A stretch of DNA of 64,000 nt from Peristeroidobacter agariperforans (GTDB lineage: Bacteria; Pseudomonadota; Gammaproteobacteria; Steroidobacterales; Steroidobacteraceae), in assembly GCF_004138335.1 (NCBI RefSeq), contig NZ_RYFW01000001.1:3121244-3185243 (forward strand), in the 5' to 3' direction. The position numbers and the translations under genes are program-made. Positions 1 to 10,323 of the stretch are shown here, in pieces. How positions within the stretch are numbered: the stretch's first letter is position 1; each line of letters begins with the position of its first letter. The notes below the pieces were generated by a model, which made no database searches, was not told where the DNA came from, and worked only from the letters and a program-made list of their open reading frames with translations.

Positions 1-1014
1 CGTTGGGACGTGTTCCAGAATTTGTTCGATGAGCGCCGTGGCGAGTTGCGTACGCCGCAGTTCGTAGACCGGCGTGAAGAACACTCGATGGCCGAGCGTC
101 CAGGGAGCGACGGCGTGGATGTCTGCTGGAGTGATGTGAGTCCGGCCGGCGAGCCAGGCGACGACACGCGCGGCGCGAGTCAGAGACATCATGCCTCGCG
201 GGCTGACGCCCGCGAGAATCAGTTTGCTCATGTCGACGCCGTCCAAGCGTACGCCAAAGCGCTCCGGGGCCTGGCTCGCATCCCATAAATCCAGGACGTA
301 GCGCTCCAGCACCTCGCTCGCGTGGATACTGCGCTGGATTGCCGCGCCGATCTCATTGAGCTGCTGCCAGGGCAGAATGGCGGGCGCGACACGTTCGATC
401 AGCTGATCGACATCGTGAAAGTCAGGGTCGAACACCAGCGCCCTGCGTATTTCCGGCGCGACGGGCGTGGGCATACGCAGCTCGAACATGAAACGGTCGC
501 GCGCCGCGGAGGCGAGCTCGAACGTTTCTTCTTTCTCGACCCGGTTGCGGTCGGCGAACACGATCATGTGCGGGAACCGATACTCGCGATTGAATGCCGA
601 GACGGTGCGCTCGGCCATCGCCCGCAGCAGCAACGATTGAACCTGGGGGCGCGCGCGGTTGATCTCGTTGAAGAAGAATGTCGCGAGCCGCTCGCCGTGT
701 CGGAGCAGCGGGCCGGCCTCGATCCTCGGCTTGCCTTCGGCGTCGACGTAGGTGTGATAGATGAGGTCGCCCGGCATCAGATCGACGGTGCCCTCGACGC
801 GCTCGAAATCTCCGCCGATCGCGCGAGAAAACGCGCGCAGAATGGTCGTCTTGCCGACGCCGACATCGCCTTCGAGCAGCACGTGCCCGCGAGCGAACAG
901 CGCCACGTTGATCAGTCGGATGGTGTCGCGCTGGCCGATGATGGCCTTGCCGACTTCCTCCTCGACCTGTAACGCCCGATCCCGCCAATCCTGCAGCTGT
1001 TCGTCGGAAGCCAT
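1..1014 (-). CDS. MoxR-family AAA ATPase, 3' part cut by window edge
   Basis: The frame is open for 338 codons from an ATG at 1014 to the left edge, so the C-terminus lies outside the window. It reads as a MoxR-type AAA ATPase, a family that acts as a chaperone with von Willebrand-domain partners, often for metal or complex assembly. Walker A is GDVGVGKT at residues 49-56. The Walker B segment is FFFNEINR at about 113-120, where most MoxR proteins have Asp before the Glu; the codon here is aac (Asn). The arginine-finger region (ASAARDRFMFEL) is present near residue 170. Partner genes would be expected to the left, outside the window. Catalytic competence is uncertain because of the Asn. Confidence 0.88.
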   Translation of the reverse strand, partial: MASDEQLQDWRDRALQVEEEVGKAIIGQRDTIRLINVALFARGHVLLEGDVGVGKTTILRAFSRAIGGDFERVEGTVDLMPGDLIYHTYVDAEGKPRIEAGPLLRHGERLATFFFNEINRARPQVQSLLLRAMAERTVSAFNREYRFPHMIVFADRNRVEKEETFELASAARDRFMFELRMPTPVAPEIRRALVFDPDFHDVDQLIERVAPAILPWQQLNEIGAAIQRSIHASEVLERYVLDLWDASQAPERFGVRLDGVDMSKLILAGVSPRGMMSLTRAARVVAWLAGRTHITPADIHAVAPWTLGHRVFFTPVYELRRTQLATALIEQILEHVPT

Positions 1015-1092
1015 CGGACCGGCCCTCGCTCTACCGACCTGCGACACGTGCCACCCCAGGCACAGGGATGTGCCCGCCGCCACAGGCGGCGA

Positions 1093-1130
1093 GCGCAGGG
1101 GGAAAAGTCGCGCCTTTTTTCCCCCTGCGC
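1093..1130. promoter_or_regulatory. 14-bp perfect inverted repeat between divergent genes
   Basis: The arms GCGCAGGGGGAAAA (1093-1106) and its exact complement (1117-1130) flank a 10-nt loop. The element lies 79 nt upstream of the MoxR start and 130 nt upstream of the DUF1080 start, in a divergent intergenic region. It is therefore not at the end of any gene and an operator or leader hairpin is more likely than a terminator, although the T-run inside the right arm would also suit a leader attenuator. Confidence 0.5.
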
Positions 1131-1259
1131 CACAGCGCGAGTGGCAGGATGCCCACGTCGCTGTTTTACTAGTCTGGTGACTTTCGCGGCGATTTGCCAC
1201 CTGTGGTAAAAAACGGCAGCGGCGTCTCAGCGCCCGATCTTTTTTTCGTCGGAGGGCCG

Positions 1260-2009
1260 ATGTTTCGACCAGGACTCTTGGCATTGCTCGCGAGCTCGTT
1301 GGCACTGGGCGCACAGGCGGCGAACGCGCCTGCCGGGGACCCGAAAGCCACCGAAGTGTGGTCGCCGGTGCCGGTCAAGGTGACGCCGGGGGCGACTGTC
1401 GGCGCTCCGCCTTCGGACGCTGTCGTGTTGTTCGATGGCAAGAATCTGAATGCCTGGAAAAGCGAGAAGGATGGCGGACCGGCCAAGTGGCGCGTGGAGC
1501 AGGGCGAGCTCGTGGTCGCGCCGGGGACCGGCGACATCCAAACTCGCGCCAGCTTTGGCGACGTGCAGCTGCACGTCGAATGGTACGCGCCGCAATTGCC
1601 GGCGGACAAAGTCGATCAAGATCGCGCCAACAGCGGAGTGTTCCTGCAGGACGTGTACGAAGTACAAGTGCTCGATTCGTACCAGAACAAAACCTATGTC
1701 AATGGCCAGGCAGGCGCCATCTACAAACAACATCCGCCGCTGGTGAATGCAACCCTGCCGGCAGGTCAGTGGCAGACCTATGACATCATTTTCACGGCGC
1801 CGCGTTTTGCGCCGGACGGTGCGGTGAAGTCGCCGGCGCGCATGACGGTGCTCCACAACGGCGTGCTGATACAGAACAACGCCGTACTGAAAGGCGCTAC
1901 CGCTTACATCGGTGCGCCAATCTACAAAGCTCACGGCAACCTGCCGATCCGCCTGCAGGATCATTCGCACGAGGTCCGCTTCCGGAATATCTGGCTGCGG
2001 AAGCTGTGA
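1260..2009 (+). CDS. Secreted DUF1080 (3-keto-disaccharide hydrolase-like) protein
   Basis: A 249-aa exported protein. The ATG at 1260 is preferred over an in-frame ATG at 1194 because GGAGG lies 4 nt upstream and the N-terminus (MFRPGLLALLASSLALGAQA) is then a clean signal peptide. The body has DUF1080 features: LFDGKNLNAWK near residue 60, WRVEQGELVV, NSGVFLQ, and the C-terminal IRLQDHSHEVRFRNIWLR. This concanavalin-like fold includes enzymes that cleave 3-keto-glycosides, and a GMC oxidoreductase pair of the kind that makes such substrates lies at 11.9-14.2 kb. The link is an inference. It ends 10 nt from the convergent histidine kinase gene. Confidence 0.87.
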   Translation: MFRPGLLALLASSLALGAQAANAPAGDPKATEVWSPVPVKVTPGATVGAPPSDAVVLFDGKNLNAWKSEKDGGPAKWRVEQGELVVAPGTGDIQTRASFGDVQLHVEWYAPQLPADKVDQDRANSGVFLQDVYEVQVLDSYQNKTYVNGQAGAIYKQHPPLVNATLPAGQWQTYDIIFTAPRFAPDGAVKSPARMTVLHNGVLIQNNAVLKGATAYIGAPIYKAHGNLPIRLQDHSHEVRFRNIWLRKL

Positions 2010-2019
2010 CGTTCGTGTT

Positions 2020-4119
<2,100 letters not shown>

Positions 4120-4365
4120 GCGCTCCACCCTGCAGCGACGATCGGCGCCGTGGCGTAAGACAACGCGCCCCTGTTCTTCAGAGGACGACCATCGCAAGGT
4201 AGCGTTATCACTGTCCAGGGCCGGGCTGGCGCTTTGTGACGCGACGCAGCGCCTGTTGCCGAATGCGGAACGTGGGTCTCATTTTCCCGGAGCGGATTGT
4301 CAACGCGTAGCTGTACGAAATGTGACGGTGCGCACAAGGGGTCCCCGCTCGTGCGATCATGGCGA

Positions 4366-5616
4366 ATGACTGAATCCTCGACCTTTGTCTCGCTCGCGCT
4401 GTCTCCGCCGATCGTTCGCGCCGTCGCAGAGAGAAATTACACCGCGCCGACCCCCATCCAGGCTGCCGTGATCCCCGGCGTGCTGAGCGGTCAGGATGTC
4501 TGGGCGTGCGCTCATACGGGCTCGGGCAAAACGGCTGCGTTCGCCTTGCCACTATTGCAGCGATATTCGGAAGCCGGGCGCGAGACGCCGCGGCGAATTC
4601 GTTCGCTGATTCTCGTACCGACGCGCGAGCTTGCCGCACAGGTCGGTGCATCGATCGAAAGCTACGCGCGCTATTTGCCCGAGCCGGTCAAAGTAGCGGT
4701 GGTGTTCGGCGGCGTGTCCATCAATCCCCAGATGATGGCCTTGCGCGGCGGCGCCGACTTGGTCGTTGCGACACCCGGTCGATTGCTGGATCTGGTGGAG
4801 CACAACGCATTGAGCCTGCGGTCCGTTACGACGTTGGTGCTCGACGAGGCCGATCGCTTGCTGGACCTCGGCTTTAGCGAAGAACTTGCCAAGGTCTTGA
4901 GCTTGTTGCCCGAGCGCCGTCAGAACTTGCTGTTCTCCGCCACGTTTCCGCCCGCGGTCAACGTTCTTGCTGAGACGCTGCTGCGCGATCCGCTGCGAGT
5001 CGACGTTCCCTCCACACCCGCGACTGTGCCGGACATCGCTCAGCGCGTCATCCACGTTGATGCGCCTCGTCGCACTCAGCTGTTGCTTCGCCTGATTCGG
5101 GAGCAAGGTTGGAGTCGTGTATTGGTGTTCGTCGCGACCAAATACTCGACCGAGCACGTGGCGGAGAAGTTGCGAAGGGCAGGAATCAAGGCTGCGGCAA
5201 TTCACGGCGAGCTGAGCCAGGGAGCACGAACGCAAGCACTGGCGGATTTCAAAGCACAGCAGCTGCAGGTTCTGGTTGCAACCGACTTGGCTGCCCGCGG
5301 TATCGACATCGTGGAATTGCCTGCTGTCGTGAATTACGACCTGCCGCGGTCCACCGACGATTACATTCACCGCATCGGCCGCACCGGACGTGCCGGTCAA
5401 TCGGGTGCGGCAGTGAGCTTCGTGAGCGCCAGCACGGAGGCGCATTTCAGATTGATTGAGAAGCGGCACCGGATGACTCTGCCGCGCGAGATCGTTGCGG
5501 GATTCGAGCCAGTGGAAACAGCGGCGCCGGTCGCCTCAGGCGCCACAACCGGCGGGATCAAGGGAAAGCGCAAGAGCAAGAAAGACAAACTGCGGGAGCG
5601 CGGCGGTCTGAACTAG
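4366..5616 (+). CDS. DEAD-box RNA helicase, RhlE-like
   Basis: A 416-aa ATP-dependent RNA helicase, started at the ATG at 4366 (MTESSTFVSLAL), which begins right before the Q motif; the longer frame from 4297 is cysteine- and arginine-rich and unlike the family. Motifs are complete: PTPIQ, motif I AHTGSGKT, PTRELA, TPGR, motif II DEAD, SAT, and motif VI HRIGRTGR. The basic C-tail (GKRKSKKDKLRERGG) is typical of RhlE-type helicases used in ribosome assembly and RNA decay. It stands alone, with the converging cytochrome gene 17 nt after its stop. Confidence 0.93.
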   Translation: MTESSTFVSLALSPPIVRAVAERNYTAPTPIQAAVIPGVLSGQDVWACAHTGSGKTAAFALPLLQRYSEAGRETPRRIRSLILVPTRELAAQVGASIESYARYLPEPVKVAVVFGGVSINPQMMALRGGADLVVATPGRLLDLVEHNALSLRSVTTLVLDEADRLLDLGFSEELAKVLSLLPERRQNLLFSATFPPAVNVLAETLLRDPLRVDVPSTPATVPDIAQRVIHVDAPRRTQLLLRLIREQGWSRVLVFVATKYSTEHVAEKLRRAGIKAAAIHGELSQGARTQALADFKAQQLQVLVATDLAARGIDIVELPAVVNYDLPRSTDDYIHRIGRTGRAGQSGAAVSFVSASTEAHFRLIEKRHRMTLPREIVAGFEPVETAAPVASGATTGGIKGKRKSKKDKLRERGGLN

Positions 5617-5633
5617 CGCCGTTCGATATCAGC

Positions 5634-6038
5634 TCATGCACCGTCCGCCGACTTGCTGGAACTCCTCAAGAAATCGATGATCTGTTTACGCACGGCCGCA
5701 TCGCCGATGCCCTTGTAGGGTTTCATGTTGTTGTTCGGGATGAGCTGCTCCGGATTCTCGATGAACTTGTCGAGGGTCGCGTCGTCCCAGACGACACCCG
5801 AGCTTTTCAAGCCCTGCGAATAGGCGGCGTAGGTGGAGGACGATCCTGCTTTGGCGCCATGAATGTTGTGCAGCGAAGGGCCGAGTCGATTGTCGCCTTC
5901 CTTCACGGAGTGGCAGGTTCTGCAGTGATTGTTGAAAGCCGCCGGTGCGACCTCGGCTGCAAGGGTTGGCATCGCCATCCCAGTCGCCAGTGCAACTGTA
6001 AGCCCGCGAACAACTACGCCACGCGTGATGGAGGTCAT
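5634..6038 (-). CDS. Small periplasmic class I cytochrome c
   Basis: A 134-aa exported cytochrome. The start at 6038 has GGAG about 9 nt upstream and gives a signal peptide ending near PTLAAEV; the ORF extends further upstream to 6104 but without need. One heme site CRTCH is at 39-43 and the distal Met is in NNNMKPY. The pattern EGDNRLGPSLHNIHG after the heme site and KFIENPEQLIPNNNM fits the mitochondrial-type cytochrome c2/c550 group. It would carry electrons in the periplasm. Its partner is not evident among the neighbours. Confidence 0.9.
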   Translation of the reverse strand: MTSITRGVVVRGLTVALATGMAMPTLAAEVAPAAFNNHCRTCHSVKEGDNRLGPSLHNIHGAKAGSSSTYAAYSQGLKSSGVVWDDATLDKFIENPEQLIPNNNMKPYKGIGDAAVRKQIIDFLRSSSKSADGA

Positions 6039-6183
6039 GACAACTCCACGGATGAGTCCGCCGCCGGTACCGGAGCAACGTGGCGCTCGCTGTAGTAGTT
6101 CCAACTGCCCCCATGCCGCGCTGGCCGTCCGCCCTGGTCAGCGATACGATCTAGCTCGCACATACGCAACCGAACTTGCCGCC

Positions 6184-7560
6184 ATGGCCCGGTTCAGGAT
6201 CTTGCTTCGCGATTTCCTACTCATCACGGTGCTGATCTGCGCCGCGTCTGCGCCGACGTGGTCGAGCGAGCGAGCCACGCCGGGCGAGCTCATGGAGTAT
6301 GTCCTGCGTCCCGATGAGAGTTTCTCGCGTCGGGAAGTGATATCCGGCCGGGTCGGGAGGACGGACTACGTCGAGTATTTGCTGACCTCGCAAACCTGGC
6401 GAGGCATTCCCTGGAAACATCAACTCTTCGTGTTGCGTCCAGCGAACATGGAGCGCGACGCGAAGCACGCGCTGCTGTTCATCCATGGCGGGCGCTGGAA
6501 ACCCGAGTACGAAGGCGAACGCAAGGAAACACAGTTGCCGCGCGAAGCGGCCTTGTTCGCCCGGCTTGCCGAATCGATCCACGCGCCAGTGGCGGTGTTG
6601 CGGCAGGTGCCGTTTCAGCCGCTGTTCGATCGCAGAGAGGATGCGTTGATCGCCTACACGTTCGATCAGTATCTACGGACCGGCGAAAGCGATTGGCCCT
6701 TGCTGCTGCCGATGGTGAAGAGCGCGACTCGCGCGATGGACGCGGTTCAAGCGATCACGCAAGAGCGTTGGGGCGCGACGCTCGAATCCTTCACCGTCGC
6801 AGGAGCATCCAAACGCGGCTGGACCGCGTGGCTGACGGCGGCCGTCGACGGCCGCGTGATGGCTGTCGCACCCATGGTGATCGACGTGCTGAACATGCGC
6901 GCGCAGATGGAATATCAGCGCGCGACTTGGGGCGAGGTCTCCGAACAGATCAGCGATTATTCGTCGCTCGACTTGCCGCGTCGGCTCGAGACAGAGCGCG
7001 GCAGCCTGTTGCTGTCGATCGTCGACCCCTTCAGCTATCGCGCGCAACTGATCCAGCCGAAGTTGATCTTGCTCAGCACGAACGATCGCTACTGGCCGCT
7101 CGACGCGCTGAAGTTCTACTGGCCGGATCTGCAAGATCCCAAGCATGTGCTGTATGTGCCCAATCAAGGCCATGGCTTGCGGGACGTCAATCGCGTCATC
7201 GGTGGCCTGAGCGCGGTCCATCGCTACGCTGCGGCGGGCAGGCCCTTGCCTCGCACAGGCTGGTCGATTGCAGTTCGAGATCGGAACGTGATCGTGACCG
7301 TGAACCCGGATCGGCCGCCACGACGCGTTATCGTCTGGAGCGCACGCAGCTCCACCCGGGATTTCCGCGAGGCGCATTGGTCATCGCGCCCGTGCGAAAA
7401 AACCCGCGACGGCTATGTTTGCTCGGCACGGCGTGGAGAGCAGGGCTATTTCGCAGTCTTCGCCGAAACAGCTTTCCGTGACCCGGGCAGCCCCGTCTTT
7501 TCCACGACGACGACGGTGTGCCTGGTAGGGAGCGACGAAGATAAGACGCCGGAGTGCTGA
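6184..7560 (+). CDS. PhoPQ-activated pathogenicity-related (PqaA-type) alpha/beta hydrolase
   Basis: A 458-aa exported protein of the PqaA family. The ATG at 6184 is chosen because it gives a signal peptide (MARFRILLRDFLLITVLICAA); the frame stays open for 85 codons upstream but that part overlaps the divergent cytochrome gene. The nucleophile motif VAGASKRGW places Ser at about 209; TNDRYW and NQGHGL near the C-terminus would supply Asp and His of the triad. The family name comes from Salmonella, but such proteins are common in environmental bacteria and the substrate is unknown. It converges on the chitinase gene with a strong hairpin between them. Confidence 0.88.
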   Translation: MARFRILLRDFLLITVLICAASAPTWSSERATPGELMEYVLRPDESFSRREVISGRVGRTDYVEYLLTSQTWRGIPWKHQLFVLRPANMERDAKHALLFIHGGRWKPEYEGERKETQLPREAALFARLAESIHAPVAVLRQVPFQPLFDRREDALIAYTFDQYLRTGESDWPLLLPMVKSATRAMDAVQAITQERWGATLESFTVAGASKRGWTAWLTAAVDGRVMAVAPMVIDVLNMRAQMEYQRATWGEVSEQISDYSSLDLPRRLETERGSLLLSIVDPFSYRAQLIQPKLILLSTNDRYWPLDALKFYWPDLQDPKHVLYVPNQGHGLRDVNRVIGGLSAVHRYAAAGRPLPRTGWSIAVRDRNVIVTVNPDRPPRRVIVWSARSSTRDFREAHWSSRPCEKTRDGYVCSARRGEQGYFAVFAETAFRDPGSPVFSTTTTVCLVGSDEDKTPEC

Positions 7561-7572
7561 AATCCGCGGAAG

Positions 7573-7602
7573 GGGGCGTCGAGCCGTGAAGATCGACGCC
7601 CC
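7573..7602. terminator. Bidirectional hairpin between convergent genes
   Basis: GGGGCGTCGA (7573-7582) and TCGACGCCCC (7593-7602) form a perfect 10-bp stem with a 10-nt loop. It lies 13 nt after the PqaA-type gene stop and 23 nt from the end of the chitinase gene on the other strand. There is no long T-run, so it may act as a transcript stabiliser as well as a terminator. Confidence 0.65.
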
Positions 7603-7624
7603 TGGCGATCGTCTCAGTCGTTCG

Positions 7625-9409
7625 TCACTGGCGAACCTTCGCTGTCTCCTTCAACAAGGTCGCGTTGGCATCATCGCCATCCAGCGACCATGAGAACAAA
7701 CCGCCCAGTCCCAGATTATTGACGTACGCGGCTTTGGTTGCGATCACCGTCGCATCATCGAAGCTCCAGAACTCGGTGCCGTTGTAAGTCCACAGCTGTT
7801 TGGTCACCGGGTGATAGAACTTCGGCGCATTGCGCGGCGCGAGCACCTTGTAATCCTCGATGCCTCTTTCATACGTGCCAAACGCGGGGCCGCTCGCGGG
7901 TTGATACAAACCGTTCGTGCCGCCATTGGCAACACCGGTCCAGCCGCGACCATAGAATGGAATGCCGATCACCAACTTGCTCGCCGGCACGCCGGCGCCG
8001 AGCAACTTGTTCACGGCGGTCTCGGTGGCGTAGGTCTTCACCACGCCGGTCGCTGGATTGTTGGGATCCATGTACAGGTTCGACTGGAAGTTCGTCGGAC
8101 CCTGCGGCTCGAACCCGCCGTGATAGTCGTAGCTCATCAGATTGATCCAATCCAGGTGCTGCGAGTACGCCGCGGGCTCCGTGTTGTCGATCTTGTCCGC
8201 ACCGGCGCCGATCGCGACCGTCAGGGAGTACTGGCGTCCGGTCTGCGCGCTCAGCTGATTGAGCTGACGACGGAACTCGGCGAGCAGCAGCGTGAAATTG
8301 CTTTTGTCCGCCGGGCTCACCGTGTTGTACGGCATGCCGCCACCGCCCGGGAATTCCCAGTCGATGTCGATGCCGTCGAATACGCCCACGGCTGCGCCCG
8401 GACCTCCAGCGCCGTCCGCAACCGGCAGATTGCCTTTGAGATAAATATCGATGCAGGAGGCGACGAGGGTCTGGCGTGCCGCGTCGGTTTGCGAGAAGCG
8501 ACTGAAGTTCTTCGACCATGTCCAGCCGCCGAGCGAGATGAACATCTTGATCTGCGGATGGCGCGCCTTGAGCTTCTTCAACTGATTGAAGTTGCCTTTC
8601 AGCGGCTGGCTCCACACGTCGCCGACGCCGTCCACCGAGCCGGCGGCATCGTAGGACTTCTGGTAATCGGCATAACCATCGCCGCCATCGCCGTTGCCGG
8701 TTTCTGCCCGGGTGACGATGCCGCAGCGTCCGTCGTCATAGACGTTGCCGAATGCGTAGTTGATGAATGTCAGCCGCGATGCCGCGCCGGAGGTATCGAT
8801 GTTCTTCACATGATAGTTGCGCTGATAGATGCCCCACTGAGTGAAGTAGGCACCGACCTGCTTGCCGCCACTGCCGGGAGTCTGTGTGACAGTGATCGTG
8901 ACGTCATCGGTCGCGGTCGCGCCTTGGTTGTCGGTGACCCTGAGACGGAACGTCAACGTCGCATTCGACGACGGCGCGGTGAAGCTGGCCGTTGCCGTGC
9001 TTGCCCCATCCAGTGTGACGCCCGGTCCCGCTGTTTGTGTCCAGAGATAACCGGCGATGGAACCATCGGCATCCGTTCCGGAGCCCGCCAGTGTCGTGGC
9101 GGAGCCGGGAGTGACATTGCGATCCGCTCCGGCGTTGGCGGTCGGGGGTTGATTCGCTCCGCTGCTGCAATCGTGCAGCCTGCGCCACACTCCCCATTCG
9201 CCGGACTGGGAAGGAATTTCGTTCTGCGTCCACCATTTCGCCTCGTACGCTGCGCCTTGGTACGTTACGCGGTTGCCGTTTGTATATATGGAGCTGCCGT
9301 TCCACGCGGGATAGGGACATGGCTGCGCTTGCGCCATCGCGAGCGAACACAACAGCCATAGAAACACCGCGACGATGCCTAGGGGGACCCGTGCAATTGA
9401 TGCTGTCAC
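7625..9409 (-). CDS. Secreted chitinase: CBM5/12, PKD domain, GH18
   Basis: A 594-aa modular chitinase. The GTG at 9409 is chosen: GGAGGAA lies 8 nt upstream and a signal peptide ending AMAQA follows; the open frame to 9658 is long but unlike coding sequence at its start. A CBM5/12 chitin-binding module (31-81, with YPAWNGSSIYTNGNRVTYQG) is followed by a PKD linker domain (about 87-177) and a GH18 barrel (about 185-590). The catalytic DGIDIDWE motif is at 345-352, with Glu352 as proton donor. It should act outside the cell on chitin. The upstream region carries several ATTGGTA half-sites described separately. Confidence 0.94.
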   Translation of the reverse strand: MTASIARVPLGIVAVFLWLLCSLAMAQAQPCPYPAWNGSSIYTNGNRVTYQGAAYEAKWWTQNEIPSQSGEWGVWRRLHDCSSGANQPPTANAGADRNVTPGSATTLAGSGTDADGSIAGYLWTQTAGPGVTLDGASTATASFTAPSSNATLTFRLRVTDNQGATATDDVTITVTQTPGSGGKQVGAYFTQWGIYQRNYHVKNIDTSGAASRLTFINYAFGNVYDDGRCGIVTRAETGNGDGGDGYADYQKSYDAAGSVDGVGDVWSQPLKGNFNQLKKLKARHPQIKMFISLGGWTWSKNFSRFSQTDAARQTLVASCIDIYLKGNLPVADGAGGPGAAVGVFDGIDIDWEFPGGGGMPYNTVSPADKSNFTLLLAEFRRQLNQLSAQTGRQYSLTVAIGAGADKIDNTEPAAYSQHLDWINLMSYDYHGGFEPQGPTNFQSNLYMDPNNPATGVVKTYATETAVNKLLGAGVPASKLVIGIPFYGRGWTGVANGGTNGLYQPASGPAFGTYERGIEDYKVLAPRNAPKFYHPVTKQLWTYNGTEFWSFDDATVIATKAAYVNNLGLGGLFSWSLDGDDANATLLKETAKVRQ

Positions 9410-9489
9410 TGCAAATTCCTCCGTGATGGTCAGGAGCGCTGAGCTCCATTGTGGATTCCGTTCGCACGTGGCGCAGGCGTCGAGCCAGA

Positions 9490-9659
9490 GTGGTACCACG
9501 TAGGTCCAATATAGTACCAATGAAAAATGGAACGCAAGCGTTGGCGAAGTCGATACTGAAAGTGGATAGAACCTGAACAAAAATAACCAGATATGCGCCC
9601 TCTGTCGAGTCATCGCGGTTGACGATTGGTATTGTAAAGGTATTGTCTTGCGTACCAAT
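9490..9659 (-). promoter_or_regulatory. Operator-like cluster upstream of the chitinase gene
   Basis: The 389-nt gap between the chitinase start and the next gene holds several symmetric elements. GTGGTACCAC (9490-9499) is a perfect palindrome. ATTGGTA occurs three times: 9625-9631 on the plus strand and as TACCAAT at 9515-9521 and 9653-9659; the outer pair forms an inverted repeat. GGTATTG also repeats at 9629-9635 and 9639-9645. Palindromic TGGTAT-type sites are known for GntR-family regulators of N-acetylglucosamine genes, so a chitin-responsive repressor is plausible, but no regulator gene is adjacent and the match is only by eye. Confidence 0.4.
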
Positions 9660-9798
9660 TACACGCCAAGCGAAGTGCCGGGCCGCTGAGCAGCGGCGTG
9701 TGAGCGGCACTTCTCGATGAACGATTCGCCTTGCACGCGCTTGGGCCTTCTTGTATCGCTACATCGAACTCGCTGCTGAGGAATGCTGGAGCGCGCGC

Positions 9799-10314
9799 AT
9801 GATGGAACAGCAAATGCAGGAGACGAACTCCGTCGAGAGGTTGGCGAGCAACGATCAGCGTCTAGAGTTCATTTACAAAGAAGCGCTTCGCGGACTCGTG
9901 CAACAGCAAGGTCTGGTGGAGAACTTGAACTCCCGGTCGGGAAATTTGATCTTTGCCGCGGCATTTGTGAGCTCGATGTTCGGCAATCGGGCCTTGTCGG
10001 ACGGGCTCGGCATCTGGGACTGGCTCGCCATCGCATTGCTGTTCGGTCTCGGCGTCCTCATCGTTTTCATGCTCTGGCCGTTTCACAGATACAAGTTCCG
10101 CTTCGACCCTGCGGAGTTGCTGAGTACATACGTCGACCGGGACGCTCCCGCTAGTTTGGCGCGGATGCATCGAGAGCTCGCTCTTCGTATGGAAGCTGAC
10201 CGCGCCGACAATTGGAGGGTGATCCAGCGACTGCGAGTGGCACTGCAGATCGCCCTCATCCTGTTCCTTCTGGAGATCGCCGCGTGGCTGCTCGCAATCG
10301 CGGCCGCCGCTTGA
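9799..10314 (+). CDS. Two-helix membrane protein of unknown function
   Basis: A 171-aa protein. The ATG at 9799 follows GGAG by 8 nt; an in-frame ATG at 9751 lacks a ribosome site. The first 45 residues are amphipathic and helical, ending in NSRSGNLIFAAAFVSSMFG, then a second helix WDWLAIALLFGLGVLIVFMLWPF, a cytoplasmic helical stretch, and a third hydrophobic helix at the C-terminus (LRVALQIALILFLLEIAAWLLAI). This general plan resembles small membrane effector proteins of the SLATT/PycTM kind, but no sensor or cyclase gene is next to it. No function is assigned. Confidence 0.7.
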   Translation: MMEQQMQETNSVERLASNDQRLEFIYKEALRGLVQQQGLVENLNSRSGNLIFAAAFVSSMFGNRALSDGLGIWDWLAIALLFGLGVLIVFMLWPFHRYKFRFDPAELLSTYVDRDAPASLARMHRELALRMEADRADNWRVIQRLRVALQIALILFLLEIAAWLLAIAAAA

Positions 10315-10323
10315 TCAGTGTCA

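Noticed and set aside
7811-9361. A 516-codon plus-strand frame over the chitinase gene
   Set aside because: Shadow of the GH18/PKD coding sequence; no start region or domain.
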